A stretch of 64,000 nucleotides of DNA from Schistosoma haematobium (GCF_000699445.3 NC_067197.1:7260152-7324151), one strand, 5' to 3'. Shown: positions 12,501-24,691, numbered from the stretch's first letter. Translations and numbers: made by a program. Notes: generated from the letters alone by a model not told the origin.

Positions 12501-15500
12501 GTTGTTTATCTCTGATTCCACTAATATAAGCGTTTACAACATAGGTAACACATTTCTAAATTAACTGCTAGTCTAGCTTCCAACAAGCGATTGCTGTATG
12601 GTCGAATTCATATTCTACTCTATTTCTGTTAATTTTGTGACTAACCTAATGATGAAAAATTAATACTAGCTTACATATAATATTGTTTGTTTTGGAATAT
12701 TTCATATAGAGAGATAATATTGACTTGAAAGTTCATGTTTTCTTTCGGCAAATTTAATTCAATATTAGATCGTTAAAGTTTCCTCTTGTTAAAGTAGCAG
12801 GCGTCACAGTAATTATTTCAATGGGTTCTCAATTAGACTACAAATATTACATCTTAGGGAGTAGAGTAGAATAGCTTAAGGATTTTTTATAGCTAGCACA
12901 ATAATTTTCATTTTTTAAATCACGAGGGTGGATGTCAGGATTTCTTGTCTTTTTGATGTGATAGTAAAAAAAAAATGAACTAAGTTTTTTGCTAGTTGTT
13001 TTTAGGGCCCGTTTAGTCCAACCGTTATACAGTAAAGCAGTTATATCGCTCTAGTTAATTGGTTCGCTTAGACTGTCTATCTAGTGTCAATCGACGGTTA
13101 ACCAGTGACACGACAATGGTGAGATAACAAACGACAATAACATTAAATGACTATTGGTACGAATTGTAGTTTTCCATTCTCTCTCTGATTATACAGTTGA
13201 ATGTATGAGTCACTCATACAGTAATATAGCGTAAAATCCTGGCCATGTGTCAATATAATTGAGGGATTGCAATGTCCGCATAACTACGCCGTAAGTGGGT
13301 GAGGACTGAGTAATAGGTCCGTAAATAAGCAGCAGTGGCTTGGAAAAGGTACAATACATAATATCAGTATATACATTACTGGAAAACATGCAAGTAGGAG
13401 AACACAAAAACACAATAGTTCAACTATTTAGTAATTATACAACCAAAATTACAAATGACTTCAGGTAGGACCGTTCTGAAAGTTCTACATTGCTTAGTAT
13501 TTATCCAGTTATAGCAGGTTTATGAGCATGTAACTATCAGGCAAGGCATAGGGATTTGTATAAATAATATATCCAGTTTGGATAAATGATTTATGCCATA
13601 TGCTGTTCATTAATCTAATATGACTGAGGTTGAAAAACTGAACACTTGACTTCTTACCCACCGATCTAAAGACATTCTCCCAGGTTTTATCATATGTGTT
13701 GTGAGTATACAACTTCTGAGAACACTGAAACAAAAACCAACTACCTGTCTGGTGCTTCCCGATCCCCATTGGTTCACTAATTGATATCAGTTTGCTATGT
13801 AAACTATTTTCATGCGTTATCACACATTTGGTTATATTTATTTGTGAATGCAAATTTGTTTTACTATTTTATCCCGAAGTGGGAAATTGTTTTTGTTAGT
13901 TTGAGAAGTATTGGATAAGTGATGATATTTTCATTAATTCTTTAAATCATATTTCTAGATATTTTGCAATGTAAAAGCCACCAAAACTAACAAAGGACCG
14001 TTTTTTAGTAAAGGTATATGGCAAAATGTATCAGAGTCTGTAATTGCTTATCGTGATGGGAAACAGTCTGTTCAAACTGGTGATACACTTCCTAACGAAA
14101 AAAATAACTCATCCTCTGATCATACAGTTAAAAAGCGAGCAACAGCAGTCCTCGTAAATTGGCCTCGTTTAACAACACTACAACTGGAACTTATGCAACA
14201 GGCCTGGCTAATGCCTGTTTATGATCGGTTAGTTTTATTTTGAACCTACTGAAAATTAATAATTGAATTATTAGGTTTTTAGCTTGTTACTATGGCAAGA
14301 TCTCTGTGGGTTTTTTCTTTGATCTTAATATTTCTCAATAAAACAACTTAAACTGGTGTACTTGTTAATTAAGATTCATCTGTTTCCTATGTGTGATCTC
14401 GTTTAATTATTTTCTTTGTAAGTTTGTGGAAAATCAGCTTAGTTTAGAAATAGTTTTCTTCACTAAGTGACATCTGAATAAGCATTAGAAACTAGTGAGC
14501 GTTGGATAGCTGTTTCACTGTAAACAACTAAAAAAGAAACGGGATAGAAGAGACCGCATTATGGTCAGAACACAACATCGATTTTTGACTTGAATTGTGT
14601 ACAGAAATACAAACTTCATAATCATGACGAAAAAAAACAATACAGAAACTCACAATTTAATCGCATAGTTCAGAGTATGCCGGATAAACATTAATGTATA
14701 CATGTTATTTTTTCAAATCTCGTGAATTTTGTTAACCAGTACAGGTTTATATACCCGGTTTCAAGTTGTGGTGTTTGCATATGAAGGTTTGTGATGTACT
14801 ATTTGGTTGCTCGAACTAAAGTGGTTGTAGTGGATTTAAAATTTTAGTGGTTGTATACTGAGTGGCCTAGCCACCATTACTCTTGTTTTTCCCCTAGTTG
14901 GTCTTCCGCTGTTTTTTTTAAGTTGACAACTTAAATCGCTAAATAGCCCTGTCACATTCTACTTTGTTTTCGTTTCCCTGGTAGCGTAACCAGTTTTCAA
15001 ACATAATGTCTGGATTGACATAATCATAGCATATATAACCCAAAAAGCCCATAGAAATCCTGGTTAGTTAGTTAATCAAGCCACAAGCAACGTGAAACCT
15101 GGTACGTATGTGCATCGGTTCAAGTTGCCACGCCATATCAGTGTAGCTAGATGAATTGTCAACGTAAAACAGTGTTCTTCATGGTTGTCCACCTTCCCTA
15201 TTTTATTCAACCTCGTTATAGATATTCTTTTAGCGATAACGCTCTTGTCGTCTAACTTTTCAAGAATTGATCTCCTGAAAGATTCACTTGCTGACTTATA
15301 ATGTACAAATGACAGTTCTGTTTGATGAAGACGCCTTGAACAACGATACAGTGGTGTTTAAAATGAGATTCTCTCCACCTAAATGTAACTAATTTGCGTT
15401 AACACTTTATCTACTAATGGGGGTGAATTGGTGTAGCTCGTCAATCACTTCACTTATTTTAGAAGTCTCATCAGCCCTGATGGATTAGTGTCTGACGAAA

Positions 15501-18500
15501 TCTCTGCACGAATTTAGAAAGTTCGATGGGCTTTTCCCAACTTGACCTGTTTATTTCGTAGACAAGATATCTGTCTGCCAAATAAATATCGAGTATACTG
15601 TACAGCACTTCACTCTGCTCTATTTTATGGCTGTGAAAAGTGACCTTTAAAAATAGAAAATATTCATAGAAAAATAGTATTCATTCGTAGTTATCTTGAA
15701 AATATCACTCGCGTATATTGAGACCGCCGAGTAAGCAGTTTTTACGTTGGACTCAGAGTATTAGGTAAAGAGAACAAATCGGTTGATGAGGTTGTGAATT
15801 TTTATTAGCTGACATTGTTGGGACATGTCTTAATATGTTACTACCACCTACCTCGGCTGTTCATGATGACTGGTGTATGAGTATGTTTTGAGGTTTTACC
15901 AAAGTCAGGGGTCGATTCATGAATTCATTGACTGTTGGACCAAGACTTGTAGATAGATGCAGACTACCTGGTTAGTGTTCGCGTAATTATTATAACCGGT
16001 GGGTGGAGACGTTGGTTGATATCTCAGAACCGTTCACAGTGGTTTGAGTACATTCAATCTGTCTTCTCTTATAATCTAAGTCCTGAAATCTTAAACCTCT
16101 TTTTCCTTTTTATACCTAATCGTTTACCCCACTACTAATATTGTTATCAATCATCCTACTCTGAGATTTGTGTTGATTATTTTAGTTTGTTTTGGTAATT
16201 TAAAAAGATGCACATATTTACTTGATTCTTCGTTTGCATATGACTATGAACAAGCGAGTTAGACTTTTCAATATATACTTCAAAGTGGCATTTATAGCAG
16301 TTTCAATGGTATCAGAAAACCTTGGGCATAGATACTATCATTCGAGAAAAACAATAAAGTCGTGAATTAGAAAGTACCAGCTAATTTTAAAACTCGAAAT
16401 CTAAGGTAAGACAAAGTGTGGATGCATCTGACTGGAATTACTTCTGATCCTGATGGGAGTCTGTCTGGTGATCGTAGTTTATGGTTAGAGACCTTGTATG
16501 GCTGTACGATTTAATTTTCTTTACTCAAGTTGCTACTATTATTATCCCAACTTTGACTTTCACCGTGATAATTTCCTTATGTTATACTGCTGCTAAGTGT
16601 GTAGATCTCAACTAGTTCTATATTGATGATTGACAGGAATCCTCCTAAGCGTCACATAGACTTTATCTCCTGTCATCCAACTGGATAGTGCTGTACTTTT
16701 TGGTCGATGAAACTTAATTTCCTTTATTTGCTGGAAAAAGAGCTGTTTAGTTTTTTTGCTGTTAATTGTAATTTCAGTTACACCCTCGTTGTTCAGCTTT
16801 TTAATCTTCGATCTCGTACTCCAGAAGCAAAACTTCAAGCAAAGTTAGCTGAAATTGGATTACTTCGAGCTCGTATTCCAGCATTTTTTGAAACACCTAA
16901 TATGATTAAATGCTTGGTTGATAGGTCAGATTTCGCTACAAAGGAACGTTTATTACAAATACTTAATGTAAGAGTTATTTATCAATTTGTTTTAAAAAAC
17001 TTGTTTCGCAATAAGTTTTCTAGGGTTTTTAAGCTGTGTTTCTTAGTCGAAGAAACTTTTTTCTTGTGTACTTTTTACTCTCACAATTAATAGTTAGTAC
17101 GAAAATAATCAATGTAACAACAGGACTAATTTACTGTATAGCATTTGAATTCCTGCAGCAGGCGATCATATTTTTTCTCTACTACTATTCATCTGAGTAG
17201 ATAAAAAGAATATGTGTAGAATTACTGTCTGATTGTAGATATTGAACCGGTCAAGAAAGTATGCATTCTGAAGCAGAATTGTAACAGAGTAACACTTATA
17301 TCTGGTTCGTTTCTCAGTATTACTTTCTGTTGCGTAGCTTGCAGACACCAGTCATGTGAAATAAATAGACTTTTTCCAGTTTATTTATATCTAGTCAAAG
17401 ATTATTCAATTTGTTTAACCTATTTAAACTCTATTTGCAAAATGAATCTACAATCAACTATAAATGTTTAAGATTATGATTGATACAGTAAACCAATGAG
17501 ACCTCGACTCAATGATAAGCCTACGCCGTTGGTCAATATCTGACGTCATTTTCTAAGGAATAAAATATGGCTTATATACGTAGTTATTTCTCGATCTCCT
17601 TTGCTAATAAAACGCTTGCTTCTCACTCAAGTGCTGAGTCGGGGTTGCGAATATGGAGCTTGTTTATCAGTTTCAGGATCAAAAACCTCGCAACACAATA
17701 ACGATGTGGCCTTTCTTAGTGAGTTACACTGACCCGTTCGTTGGGTTTGTAAGAGTGAATAAATAAGAATATTGTTCGATAGATGATATCTAGTATCTGA
17801 TAGATAACTGGTCACGAGGTTGAATTATTGTCGTAAGTTCCCCGAATGAACCCTTATCAAGAGAAGTGGAATTTTTAGTCATGAGGATAAATCATTCTTC
17901 TCTAGTAAAATATTGTGCTTATCTACAGAATGTCGATTGCATACCCAAACATGATAAAATGCCAGTTAACAAACAAGTGATTGTAGGTCACTTTTGTTTC
18001 GTCAGATATCTTATTTTCATTCAATTTTAAACAAATTTTTAATGGTTTTTCTGATTGCGAAAATCCTTTTCAATTTTACTTTCATTATAGCAAACAGAAG
18101 TTAGTCTTTTAAATCAATTGGAAAAAATTTCCAAACAACGTATTCATCATAGGCGTAATCATAGACGAGATATGGAGAAACATCACTTACCACTGGTTGC
18201 TGTTGTGGGATATACCAATGCTGGTGAGATATATAAGTTTAGATTTTTTTTGGCGGATCCATCTCCAAGTGTCTATTTTCTCCAGTTCAGTAAACATAAA
18301 ACAAATTATAACAAGATTGTTGAGTTTTATAAGCAAAGGTTTAGCTCATTGGGTAACAAACTCTTGTCAGTTATATCTAAACAGAAAAACCGACAAAAGA
18401 GAGCAAATTGAATATTATCCATATAGTAAACTTTACAGACTCCATGAGGTGCTATGTTGGAAAGCGTATCCGCCGATTTTGTCATCATCTAAATAAAGAA

Positions 18501-21500
18501 CAAACAGGCTTCTTCAAAGTTGGTGTACCGCTTTAGATTAATCGTTACTCAGTGTATTTTCCATTCGTCTATTGGAACTGTAAATGATTAGCGGTCGACT
18601 GGTTATGCTTTTCGTATTCTTTTCATTCCGATTTTGTGAATCGGTGTAGTAGTCTAAAGTAGTATTAAATATTATCTGTCGACTTGCATAAGTGCTGCTG
18701 AAAACTAAATTTTATTAAATCCATAATTCACTCTTATTTTTAGTGGTGTCTCTAAGATAATTTTTTTTACTTGACTTTTGTCAATGAATTTTCCGGATAA
18801 GTGACTGTTGCTGACTTCTCTTTGGACTCAAGACATGGCATAGAAAAAAGCTCGTGGATAGCGGATCAATAGGAGCTGCTTAGCTTGCGTTTGTCCAAGT
18901 TTAACTGTTCAGGTCAGACATATAATTGTTCAGTTGAGGAAGCTAAACCTTAGACGCAATAGTAGACGTGGGATAAAAATGACTGTACTCAGAATTCTGA
19001 TTGCTGGATTTAGCATATTACATCAGTTAGCGTCTCAAGTCATAGCAATAAGTGGTAATATTTTTATTAGCTTCAGTAAAAGTTCCCATGTGATTGACTG
19101 GCTGACTATGTTGATATACATTTTTATTTTTCCAGTGCTTACTACATTTTAAATCATGAAAATATATAACCGAATATTAACATTTGTTTAGATATGCACA
19201 AATTATTCCCGCCTATCGTTTTCTAATCACAATACTATTATGATTTTTTTCAAAACAACCCAGCTACTCTTATTGCCTAGCATTCTTCGAACACCTGATT
19301 TCATTTCACAAAGTCCCCAAATCAAAACAAAGTTGAACGTAATTATATTCCAAATAAACAAGGTCGAATGAGAGGAAGAATCACAATAATAAAATGTCAC
19401 TTTATTTAAAATTTTATATGAGAAGATTCTAGTGTCTTCTCCAAGTATTCTCTAGCTCTGATTGGCCAAAAAACAGCCCGTCAGCGTGCTCCAATAAAAT
19501 CCTGCACAGAACATTCTTTAATCCAATTTATATCCCACCAATTGAATTTTATACTTTTACATGAATATTTCACTTCATTTTGATTCTTACATAGGTAAAA
19601 CAAGTCTTATACGCTATTTAAGCAAATCAGACAAACTTGCCTCATCCCCAGAAGTGTTCGCCACTTTGGATATCACACATCATCGAAGTCGGTTGCCTAT
19701 ACTTCCAAATAAAGTAGAAGAGAACAATATGACTTCTGATCAGTTGTTTTCTGAGAATGGCAGCGATGGTGGTTGTTCTAATAGTATAGGGTTGCCTGGG
19801 ATACAAATGTTACTGTTGGATACAATAGGATTTATGTCTGATCTTCCAACTAATTTATTGGCTGCGTTTCGAGCTACTTTAGATGAATGTTTAGATGCAG
19901 TGAGTTTGTTGCGTGTCTGTATTTCTTTCATTACACAATCTCATGTTGTAACCAAATTACGGATTAGCTTGTTGTTTTCATTTGAAGGAGTTTTTACCAC
20001 TATAATGGTATTCATATATCAACTTTAAATGATAAATGTTTTGCCTTGAATCTCAGAAACTACCCCCTTTCGAAAGGATGACACAAGCTTATATTTCAAA
20101 TTCTTATGGGTTTTTCATCTGTTGTATTGTGCTAGCTGACAAAACTTATGATACGTACACATACACATTTATATCAATTAGGTAATTTTTGTCGTGTTTC
20201 GAAGATACTACTGTATGTTAGCGCTCACTAGACTTGCAGTATTTTTAAGAATGTAACTTATTGCCAAAATTCGGATTGATTGTTCTTACCTCCGCTTTTT
20301 AATTTGATGTTTGAAGTTTGTAAATCAAAAAATATACAATGAAATCTACCTATTCGTAACTTTTGTTCTTCCTGTGTTACTACATTCACTTAACCTATGT
20401 TCGTTTTGTTGTTCATGCAATTATCCATGAATTTTAGGATCTAATTTTGCACATAGTTGATGTAAGTCAACCTAAATGGCAATTACAAGTGAATCATGTA
20501 GAGGAGCTGTTGTGCAATATTGGTGTTATAAAAAAACCGACAAATTCTGGACATACAAACGATTTCAATGCATTTGAACTACCTCAAGTGTTAAAAATCG
20601 GTAACAAACTAGATCGAATGTAAGGAAAGTAAGAGGTCATTTTCTTGTTGACTTTTGTGAGAATGTGTAATATCTGAATTCCAGATTAATATAAGGGTAT
20701 CATTAAAGTATAAGGTCAATTTATTTCTTGTTACATAACAGTACAATCTTGCCTAGAATATAAAGGTGTATACGATAAAGTACACTTTGCTATTTCGCCA
20801 AAATGTTGTTGCTTGGAATAAGGGAAACTTTTGTTTGCGATCCTGTAAGGTCTCATATTTAATCATAGACGTTTAGTCATCAGAATTCGTGACTTTATCA
20901 AAAGCGTATGAATATATGAATTGGCATGGAAATGCCAAAAAAGGTAATTTGTATGTATATCAGTATTAAGTTTGCAGACTTCTTAAAAAATATTTTCATC
21001 ACCTGATAAGTGTATTATCTAAAGAACTGATGCTTGCTTGGAAGCTTATCCTGTCTGGTTCTAAACATGATGAAGAGCGGAAGCAACTTACTTAGGGTGG
21101 TAAAAAACCTACCCAATGATTGCGAGCAGTGGTAGGTAGCGAAAGAAAATGAAATGGAAAGGTAGCGGTGATAGGTAATAACAGGTAACTATTTAGACTT
21201 ATCAAGGAAATGCGTATTAAAAATCCGGCTGTCAATGAAACTATCCCGGAAAAAGATGCGAATATTATTCACTCTCAATTCAAGAGAGTGGACTAAAGGG
21301 TAAAACAGTCCAACTGACCTTCAGGTTCTGTGGCAGTATCCGTCATTCGAAGGCGTACTGAAAAATGCACCAACGCTGTACAGGTTCCCTACCCGAACAC
21401 TACTGGTCGAGTCAGAGCTTATTAGAAACTGCTATTCAAATCCTTAACTTCAAATGGTGTTCGTAATGGTTGTCTACTTTCCCTATTTTTATTTATTTTT

Positions 21501-24500
21501 ATCATAGATATTCTTCCGAGAAAACGCTCCCGTTTGATTTCTCAATGGTTGATCACTTATCAGAAGATTCACTTTCCAACTTATTACTTGCAAATGACAT
21601 AGTTCTGTTTGATAAAGACACTGAAAAATAGTCTTGCGATCAACTTGAGCAATAGTGCAAGCATTTTTGTAATGTGATTCTCTCCCCTCTAAATACAAAG
21701 TGTTACTTCAGGACTGACCTGCATCAGCACTTGAGTTAATGATATGGAGTGAAGTAGTAACGTGTATCGACCATTTCACTTATTTTCAGAGTTTCACCAG
21801 TCTTAGTGGATTGGTGTCTGACAAAATCTCTACACGAATTCAGAAAGCTCGATTGGCCTTTCCCAACTTGACCTATTTATGGCGTAGACAAGATATCTGT
21901 CTGCCAACTAAATAACGTGTATGGTGTGCAGCCTTTCGCTCTGCTCTATTTTATAAGTGTGAAACAGCCGTTAAGAATTGAAGATACTCGTAGGTTATTA
22001 GTATTTAATCGTAGGTGTCTTGAAAGCATTTCTCGTGCATTTCAGTTCTACTGAATAAGCAATGCCGAGGTTAAGCGTATGATACTAGATAAAGATGGTA
22101 AATCGATTGATGGGGTGGTACATTATAGTCATATAAGGTGGTTGAAACATCTATTTCATATAAACGACCACTGCCTACCTCAATGGGTGGTCTGATCTGA
22201 GAGTAGGTTAAAAAAAGATAGGTGTGGTCAAAACAAGACTTGGTACCACCTATAAAGTCATTATTAATTGGACTGAGGGATGTTAATAGGTGCAAACTAC
22301 CCGTTTGGGGTCTGCGTGACTATTTTAACCGGTGGTTAGAGACTTTAAATGGCATGGCTCAAAATCGTTCGCGGTGGCTCAGGTGCATCGACTCTGTCTT
22401 CCCCCAGATCCTAAGTTTCTAAATTCCTGATAATGTTTTTGTTTCACCGATTTCTATCTTCTTGAAGCATATATCCAGTGCCTAGTCTTCTCTGTTGTTA
22501 CCACTTCTACTACTCCAGGATTTGGCCTAGCAATTTCATCCCACTGTGCTAATGAAGTATGGAAACCTGATCAGGTGTACACACATGCTAGGTTCTACGT
22601 TGCATTCGACTTAAGTGATTGACTGCACCCGTCTCTGACATGTAAATAAATCATCATTCGCTGACATGAAATATCGGCTATCTTTTATGTGGAATTCACT
22701 CCGGAATTGTTGATGGAGGGCAGAATGTGTTAATTCCCCTAGAAATCACTTACTAATTATTTTGTTATTTTAGAGATTTGAATCTCTACTTTGCACACCA
22801 AGTCTTCCTACGGTAGTTATCCTTTAGTTTGTCGTGTTTAAAGACTTTTTTAATTGACTCTTAGCTCTTTAACCATAGCAGAGTTTGCCCTATTTTTAAG
22901 GTCATTCTCGATAATGTGGTTATCCGCTTGTATTGGTTGCTTAAATCAGTCCTTTTTGTCTTCCCTACAAGATGTTTTTGCAGTAGCTGTGGCCAGAAGG
23001 AAAATAGAGGCTGTGGTATCCAGATATCAGAGTCAAAACTAACAGTTACTGACATTAGTTTAACGCACATTAGAAATCGTTTTGGTAAACACTTAGTTGA
23101 CTAAAATTAATCACCATATATAAAATGGTAGGAGTTAAGTAGCTGATACATATTTTACTATAAACATTATATATTATGTACTTATTAAGTTACTTTGTTT
23201 TTTTTTTGTATGTACTTTTTAGTGAATCAAATGATGTGTACACTGGATTTGATGCATTAATATCTGCTAAAACTGGGACAGGTATGAAAGAGTTGACTTC
23301 AAAAGTTCAACTAGCTTTAATGAAACGTCTTGGATGGTTTTCACGCACCTTGGATGTTCGCCAAGGTGGTCCTAGTTTTCAGTGAGTATTGGTAATCCTA
23401 ATATAGTAATTCTATCATCTGTTTCATCCGTAGTATCTAAATTAACTGTCAGATTTACAGAATTATAAAATCTCAGATAAGAAGAACATACAAATAATTT
23501 GTAGAAACATATTTGTCTGTTATTAGAGGTGAAAAGTGCTTCAAACACTTAAGAATTTTAGTTTTCCTATATATGCTTGTATAATAGTCATTCTTTTCTC
23601 AAATGATACTGGTCATTTGAAGTCGGAAATTCGGTTATGTGCATAGAGTTAAATCGGTAAGATTTTTCATAACCGGGTTGGTGGATGTGATTATTTAACT
23701 AACGTGAACGTTATCAGCGAAAATGTCGAAGATGTATATTGTGCTTATTAGTCGGATTATGGCCAAAACCTGAATTGATACCTTGTTTTGTTGATACTAC
23801 CCCTAGTTTTTCCTGCCTGAAGTCCACTCAAACTAATATACTACTTCGATGTAGAAAGTTCCTCCACTTATCTAATAAGTGTCCTATTTAAGTATGTCTA
23901 TAATCTAACATACATTTTTAACTCTGTACTTGACCTCAACATTGATCAATCAGTAGATCAGCTAATCAGAAGAGGTGTATTATATACATCGGTAATCAAC
24001 TTCCATTAATAAATCTCTCATTCATACCTCTTAAAACAGATAAGATGTTTGACTCCTAGTGTTAGCCCTACGACTACCAAATGTCCTATCATCTCTCAGG
24101 TTACGATATAACAGGCTACAGTATGACAGTACGGAATGATACCTGTTTAAGAGGAACATTTAAGGTAGAACTTTTTGAGCGGAAATCTTTTTGTGCTGGT
24201 CTATATATATGTTTAGATACAATGAAGAATCCTCAATTTAACTTGAACTGAATCTACTGGAACTGAGAATAAATCGGACTAGCTATATTTATTATCTTAA
24301 CTGTTAGGTGATCAGATACTATTAATGCACAAGCACTTTAATCATTCTCATTTAATTCAGCGATTCGAAATTAGAAGTTTACAACCAACGCAAAAATAAC
24401 ATACGTAATATATGTAGTACAACACTGTAAAGCATTTGATGGTAGTTTCGATAGCGATTTTTAAAAATTGTATTTCTATCTTTAATATCAATCATTAACA

Positions 24501-24691
24501 AGTATGTAATTCCAACGAGTGGATTTTTATTTTGTTTTTATAGATGGATTTATTCTAATGCTATGGTCACAAGCGTGGACACCTCCCCTTCGAGTTCAGA
24601 AAGGCTTAGAATAACTGCAATATTCACTCCTGTCGGTTGGATTAAATTTTGCAGAACATTCAAAATGGCATCCTCTGAAAATGTTTCGTAA
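3348..24691 (+). CDS. GTPBP6: HflX-type GTP-binding protein, GTPBP6-like (9 exons)
   Basis: Exons: 3348-3507, 11019-11134, 13959-14227, 16778-16967, 18091-18223, 19595-19899, 20438-20619, 23223-23381 and 24544-24691. All junctions are GT/AG with compatible phases and add up to 1662 nt (553 residues plus stop). The protein has the HflX N-terminal domain, the 'RTPEAKLQAKLAEIGLLRARI' hallmark split over two parts (RTPEAK; LAEI..LRARI), a basic helical linker, and a G domain: P-loop GYTNAGKTS (residues 285-293), FATLD (311-315, G2), DTIGF (365-369, G3), NKLD (447-450, G4) and SAKTG (466-470, G5). Family knowledge: vertebrate GTPBP6 is a mitochondrial GTPase acting on the mitoribosome (recycling and large-subunit maturation). 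The length is close to human (about 516). About 25 extra residues lie between G2 and G3. The start ATG is the best in-frame choice; a further upstream exon with the targeting peptide cannot be excluded. Confidence in the family is high and in exons 1-2 moderate. Confidence 0.9.
4085..4190 (-). mobile_element. Diverged fragment of the LTR found at 39384-39894
   Basis: On the minus strand the segment around 'AAGGCTCATAATAAGA' and 'GGTAAATCGTATAATA' (plus-strand spelling) aligns with the middle of the 39.4-kb LTR at the same spacing. No ends or target duplication are visible. It lies in intron 1 of the GTPase gene. Confidence 0.45.
4335..4745 (-). pseudogene. Coding-like island of unknown origin (possibly a decayed WD40 fragment)
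   Basis: On the minus strand, 4532-4335 is open and reads like a real C-terminus ('YLDEPVRWLQSLSMENNSG', Ser/Thr-rich, basic end), preceded by an acceptor-like TTTGTAG. About 130 bp upstream, minus-strand 4720-4650 reads 'AHDNRIVVFDLRNNYQ', which resembles the end of a WD40 blade, followed by stops. It may be a retrocopied or degenerate gene piece in an intron. I cannot name the parent. Confidence 0.25.
5065..5344. mobile_element. 280-bp inverted-repeat DNA element (MITE-like)
   Basis: Imperfect terminal inverted repeats of about 25 bp (GCGAGACTATAATTTATG at the left; the right end mirrors it as CATAAATTATGGTCTCACC) are flanked by a perfect 10-bp duplication AAAAATATCA (5055-5064, 5345-5354). 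There is no coding capacity. The duplication length fits Mutator-like elements best (9-11 bp); the superfamily is inferred. A second, older copy is at 757-1020. Confidence 0.65.
6437..10526 (-). pseudogene. RTE endonuclease-reverse transcriptase, inactivated
   Basis: The N-terminal apurinic-type endonuclease has 'LHVGAFNVRTL', 'VSETRIQD', 'VSAYSPTD' and 'VAGDFNAQVG'. The RT part has 'GPDRFTPEIFKDGG', 'DWSQSLIVPVFKKG', 'NHRGISLTNMVCKIL', 'DLKAAFDSLDR', 'GVRQGCSLSPFLFNI' and the catalytic LEYADDIVLF. The C-terminal tail has 'LRWLRHVLRMP' and 'GRCRLPGWDRRD'. Damage: an in-frame TAA at 9471-9473 just before 'RWTQIDHI', another in-frame stop near 9280, and a one-base frameshift near 6960. The Penelope-like insert adds 714 bp, a multiple of three, so it leaves the downstream frame unchanged although it separates the YADD box from the thumb region. 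Confidence 0.85.
7239..7940 (+). mobile_element. Penelope-like element 3' end inserted as an inverted duplication
   Basis: Two 332-nt arms (7239-7570 and 7581-7912) are nearly perfect reverse complements around a 10-nt spacer. Only the right side carries a further 28 nt ending at 7940. The 12-bp duplication ACTGTGGTTTTT (7227-7238, 7941-7952) marks a target-primed insertion into the RTE. The right arm encodes 'LEAWHSGQSAINKHIEINP' and 'IYQPIRK', which resembles the end of Penelope-like proteins after their GIY-YIG domain, then a hydrophilic tail. That family is known for partly inverted insertions. Identification rests on this motif from memory, so moderate confidence. Confidence 0.65.
11019..11134 (+). 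CDS. GTPBP6: GTPBP6-like exon 2
   Basis: Encodes 'NDPNVDEAIALVDSLGFW', the HflX 'EA.ALV..L' motif. The acceptor at 11018 (AAAAG) is chosen because it alone fits the phase of exon 1. The better-looking TTATTAATAG at 10975 would be out of phase. The donor GTAAGT at 11135 is strong. Confidence 0.7.
11135..13958. other. Intron 2 of the GTPase gene, no features recognised
   Basis: AT-rich, without supported coding sequence. A degenerate ATT/ATC trinucleotide tract lies at about 12437-12485. A 114-codon minus-strand frame at 13509-13853 looks like chance. Confidence 0.5.
13959..14227 (+). CDS. GTPBP6: GTPBP6-like exon 3
   Basis: Encodes 'ATKTNKGPFFSKGIWQNV', corresponding to the 'KT....GKG..' motif of HflX proteins, then a poorly conserved Ser/Asp-rich patch and 'NWPRLTTLQLELMQQAW...VYDR'. 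Acceptor TTTCTAG at 13958, donor GTTAGT at 14228, phase 2 at the end. Confidence 0.85.
15060..16110. mobile_element. Decayed RTE (family A) in inverted arrangement
   Basis: 15060-15165 resembles the minus-strand 3' UTR end of family A (the 'TTCAAGTTGCCACGCCATAT' stretch). From about 15166 the plus strand reads the RT interior ('FPILFNLVIDIL', then 'GSLISPDGLVSDEISARI'-like residues, then the C-terminal tail to about 16080), with many stops. So a reversed tail is joined to a forward body with the RT N-terminus missing. Confidence 0.6.
16778..16967 (+). CDS. GTPBP6: GTPBP6-like exon 4
   Basis: Encodes 'YTLVVQLFNLRSRTPEAK' and 'LAEIGLLRARI', the most diagnostic HflX signature (VV.IF..RA.T.EAK.Q..LA). 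Acceptor TTTCAG at 16777, donor GTAAGA at 16968. Confidence 0.9.
16968..18090. other. Intron 4 of the GTPase gene; possible LTR-like promoter sequence
   Basis: No exon seen. 17470-17620 has a TATA-like run (GGCTTATATACG) and an AATAAAACG shortly after, as in LTR promoters, but no LTR boundaries or duplications could be drawn. Confidence 0.25.
18091..18223 (+). CDS. GTPBP6: GTPBP6-like exon 5 (linker and P-loop)
   Basis: A basic helical segment (residues 246-277, rich in Arg and His) leads to 'LVAVVGYTNAG'. The P-loop codon for Gly290 is split by the intron. Acceptor ATTATAG at 18090, donor GTGAGA at 18224. Confidence 0.9.
19595..19899 (+). CDS. GTPBP6: GTPBP6-like exon 6 (G1-G3)
   Basis: Completes GKTS, then FATLD and DTIGF. 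Between residues about 321 and 358 lies an acidic, Asn/Ser/Gly-rich insert that is absent from the human protein. Donor GTGAGT at 19900. Confidence 0.9.
20438..20619 (+). CDS. GTPBP6: GTPBP6-like exon 7 (G4)
   Basis: Encodes 'DLILHIVDVSQP', a classic HflX strand, and NKLD. Acceptor ATTTTAG at 20437; donor GTAAGG at 20620 splits the codon after Arg451. Confidence 0.9.
21026..22625 (+). mobile_element. Decayed RTE (family A), intron 7
   Basis: The translation shows scattered family A blocks: 'SGSKHDEERKQL', 'NNR.LFRLIKEMRIKNPAV', 'VSDKISTRIQKARLAF', 'GRDYFNRWLETLNGMAQNRS'-like residues near 22350, and a 3' UTR ending near 22620 with 'AAGTGATTGACTG'. There are many stops and an internal deletion around 21380. 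It lies in the same orientation as the host gene. Confidence 0.7.
23223..23381 (+). CDS. GTPBP6: GTPBP6-like exon 8 (G5)
   Basis: Encodes 'ALISAKTGTGMKEL', the G5 loop and following helix. Acceptor after a long T tract at 23222, donor GTGAGT at 23382. Confidence 0.9.
24544..24691 (+). CDS. GTPBP6: GTPBP6-like exon 9 (C-terminus)
   Basis: Short C-terminal exon ending in TAA at 24689-24691. It encodes 'WIYSNAMVTSVD', corresponding to human 'LSWLYKEATVQEVD'. The conserved ending is therefore retained. Confidence 0.85.

Noticed and set aside
13509..13853. 114-codon minus-strand open frame in intron 2
   Set aside because: No domain, composition typical of AT-rich non-coding DNA, no splice or repeat support.
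17470..17830. Possible LTR in GTPase intron 4
   Set aside because: Promoter and polyadenylation-like words only; boundaries not found.
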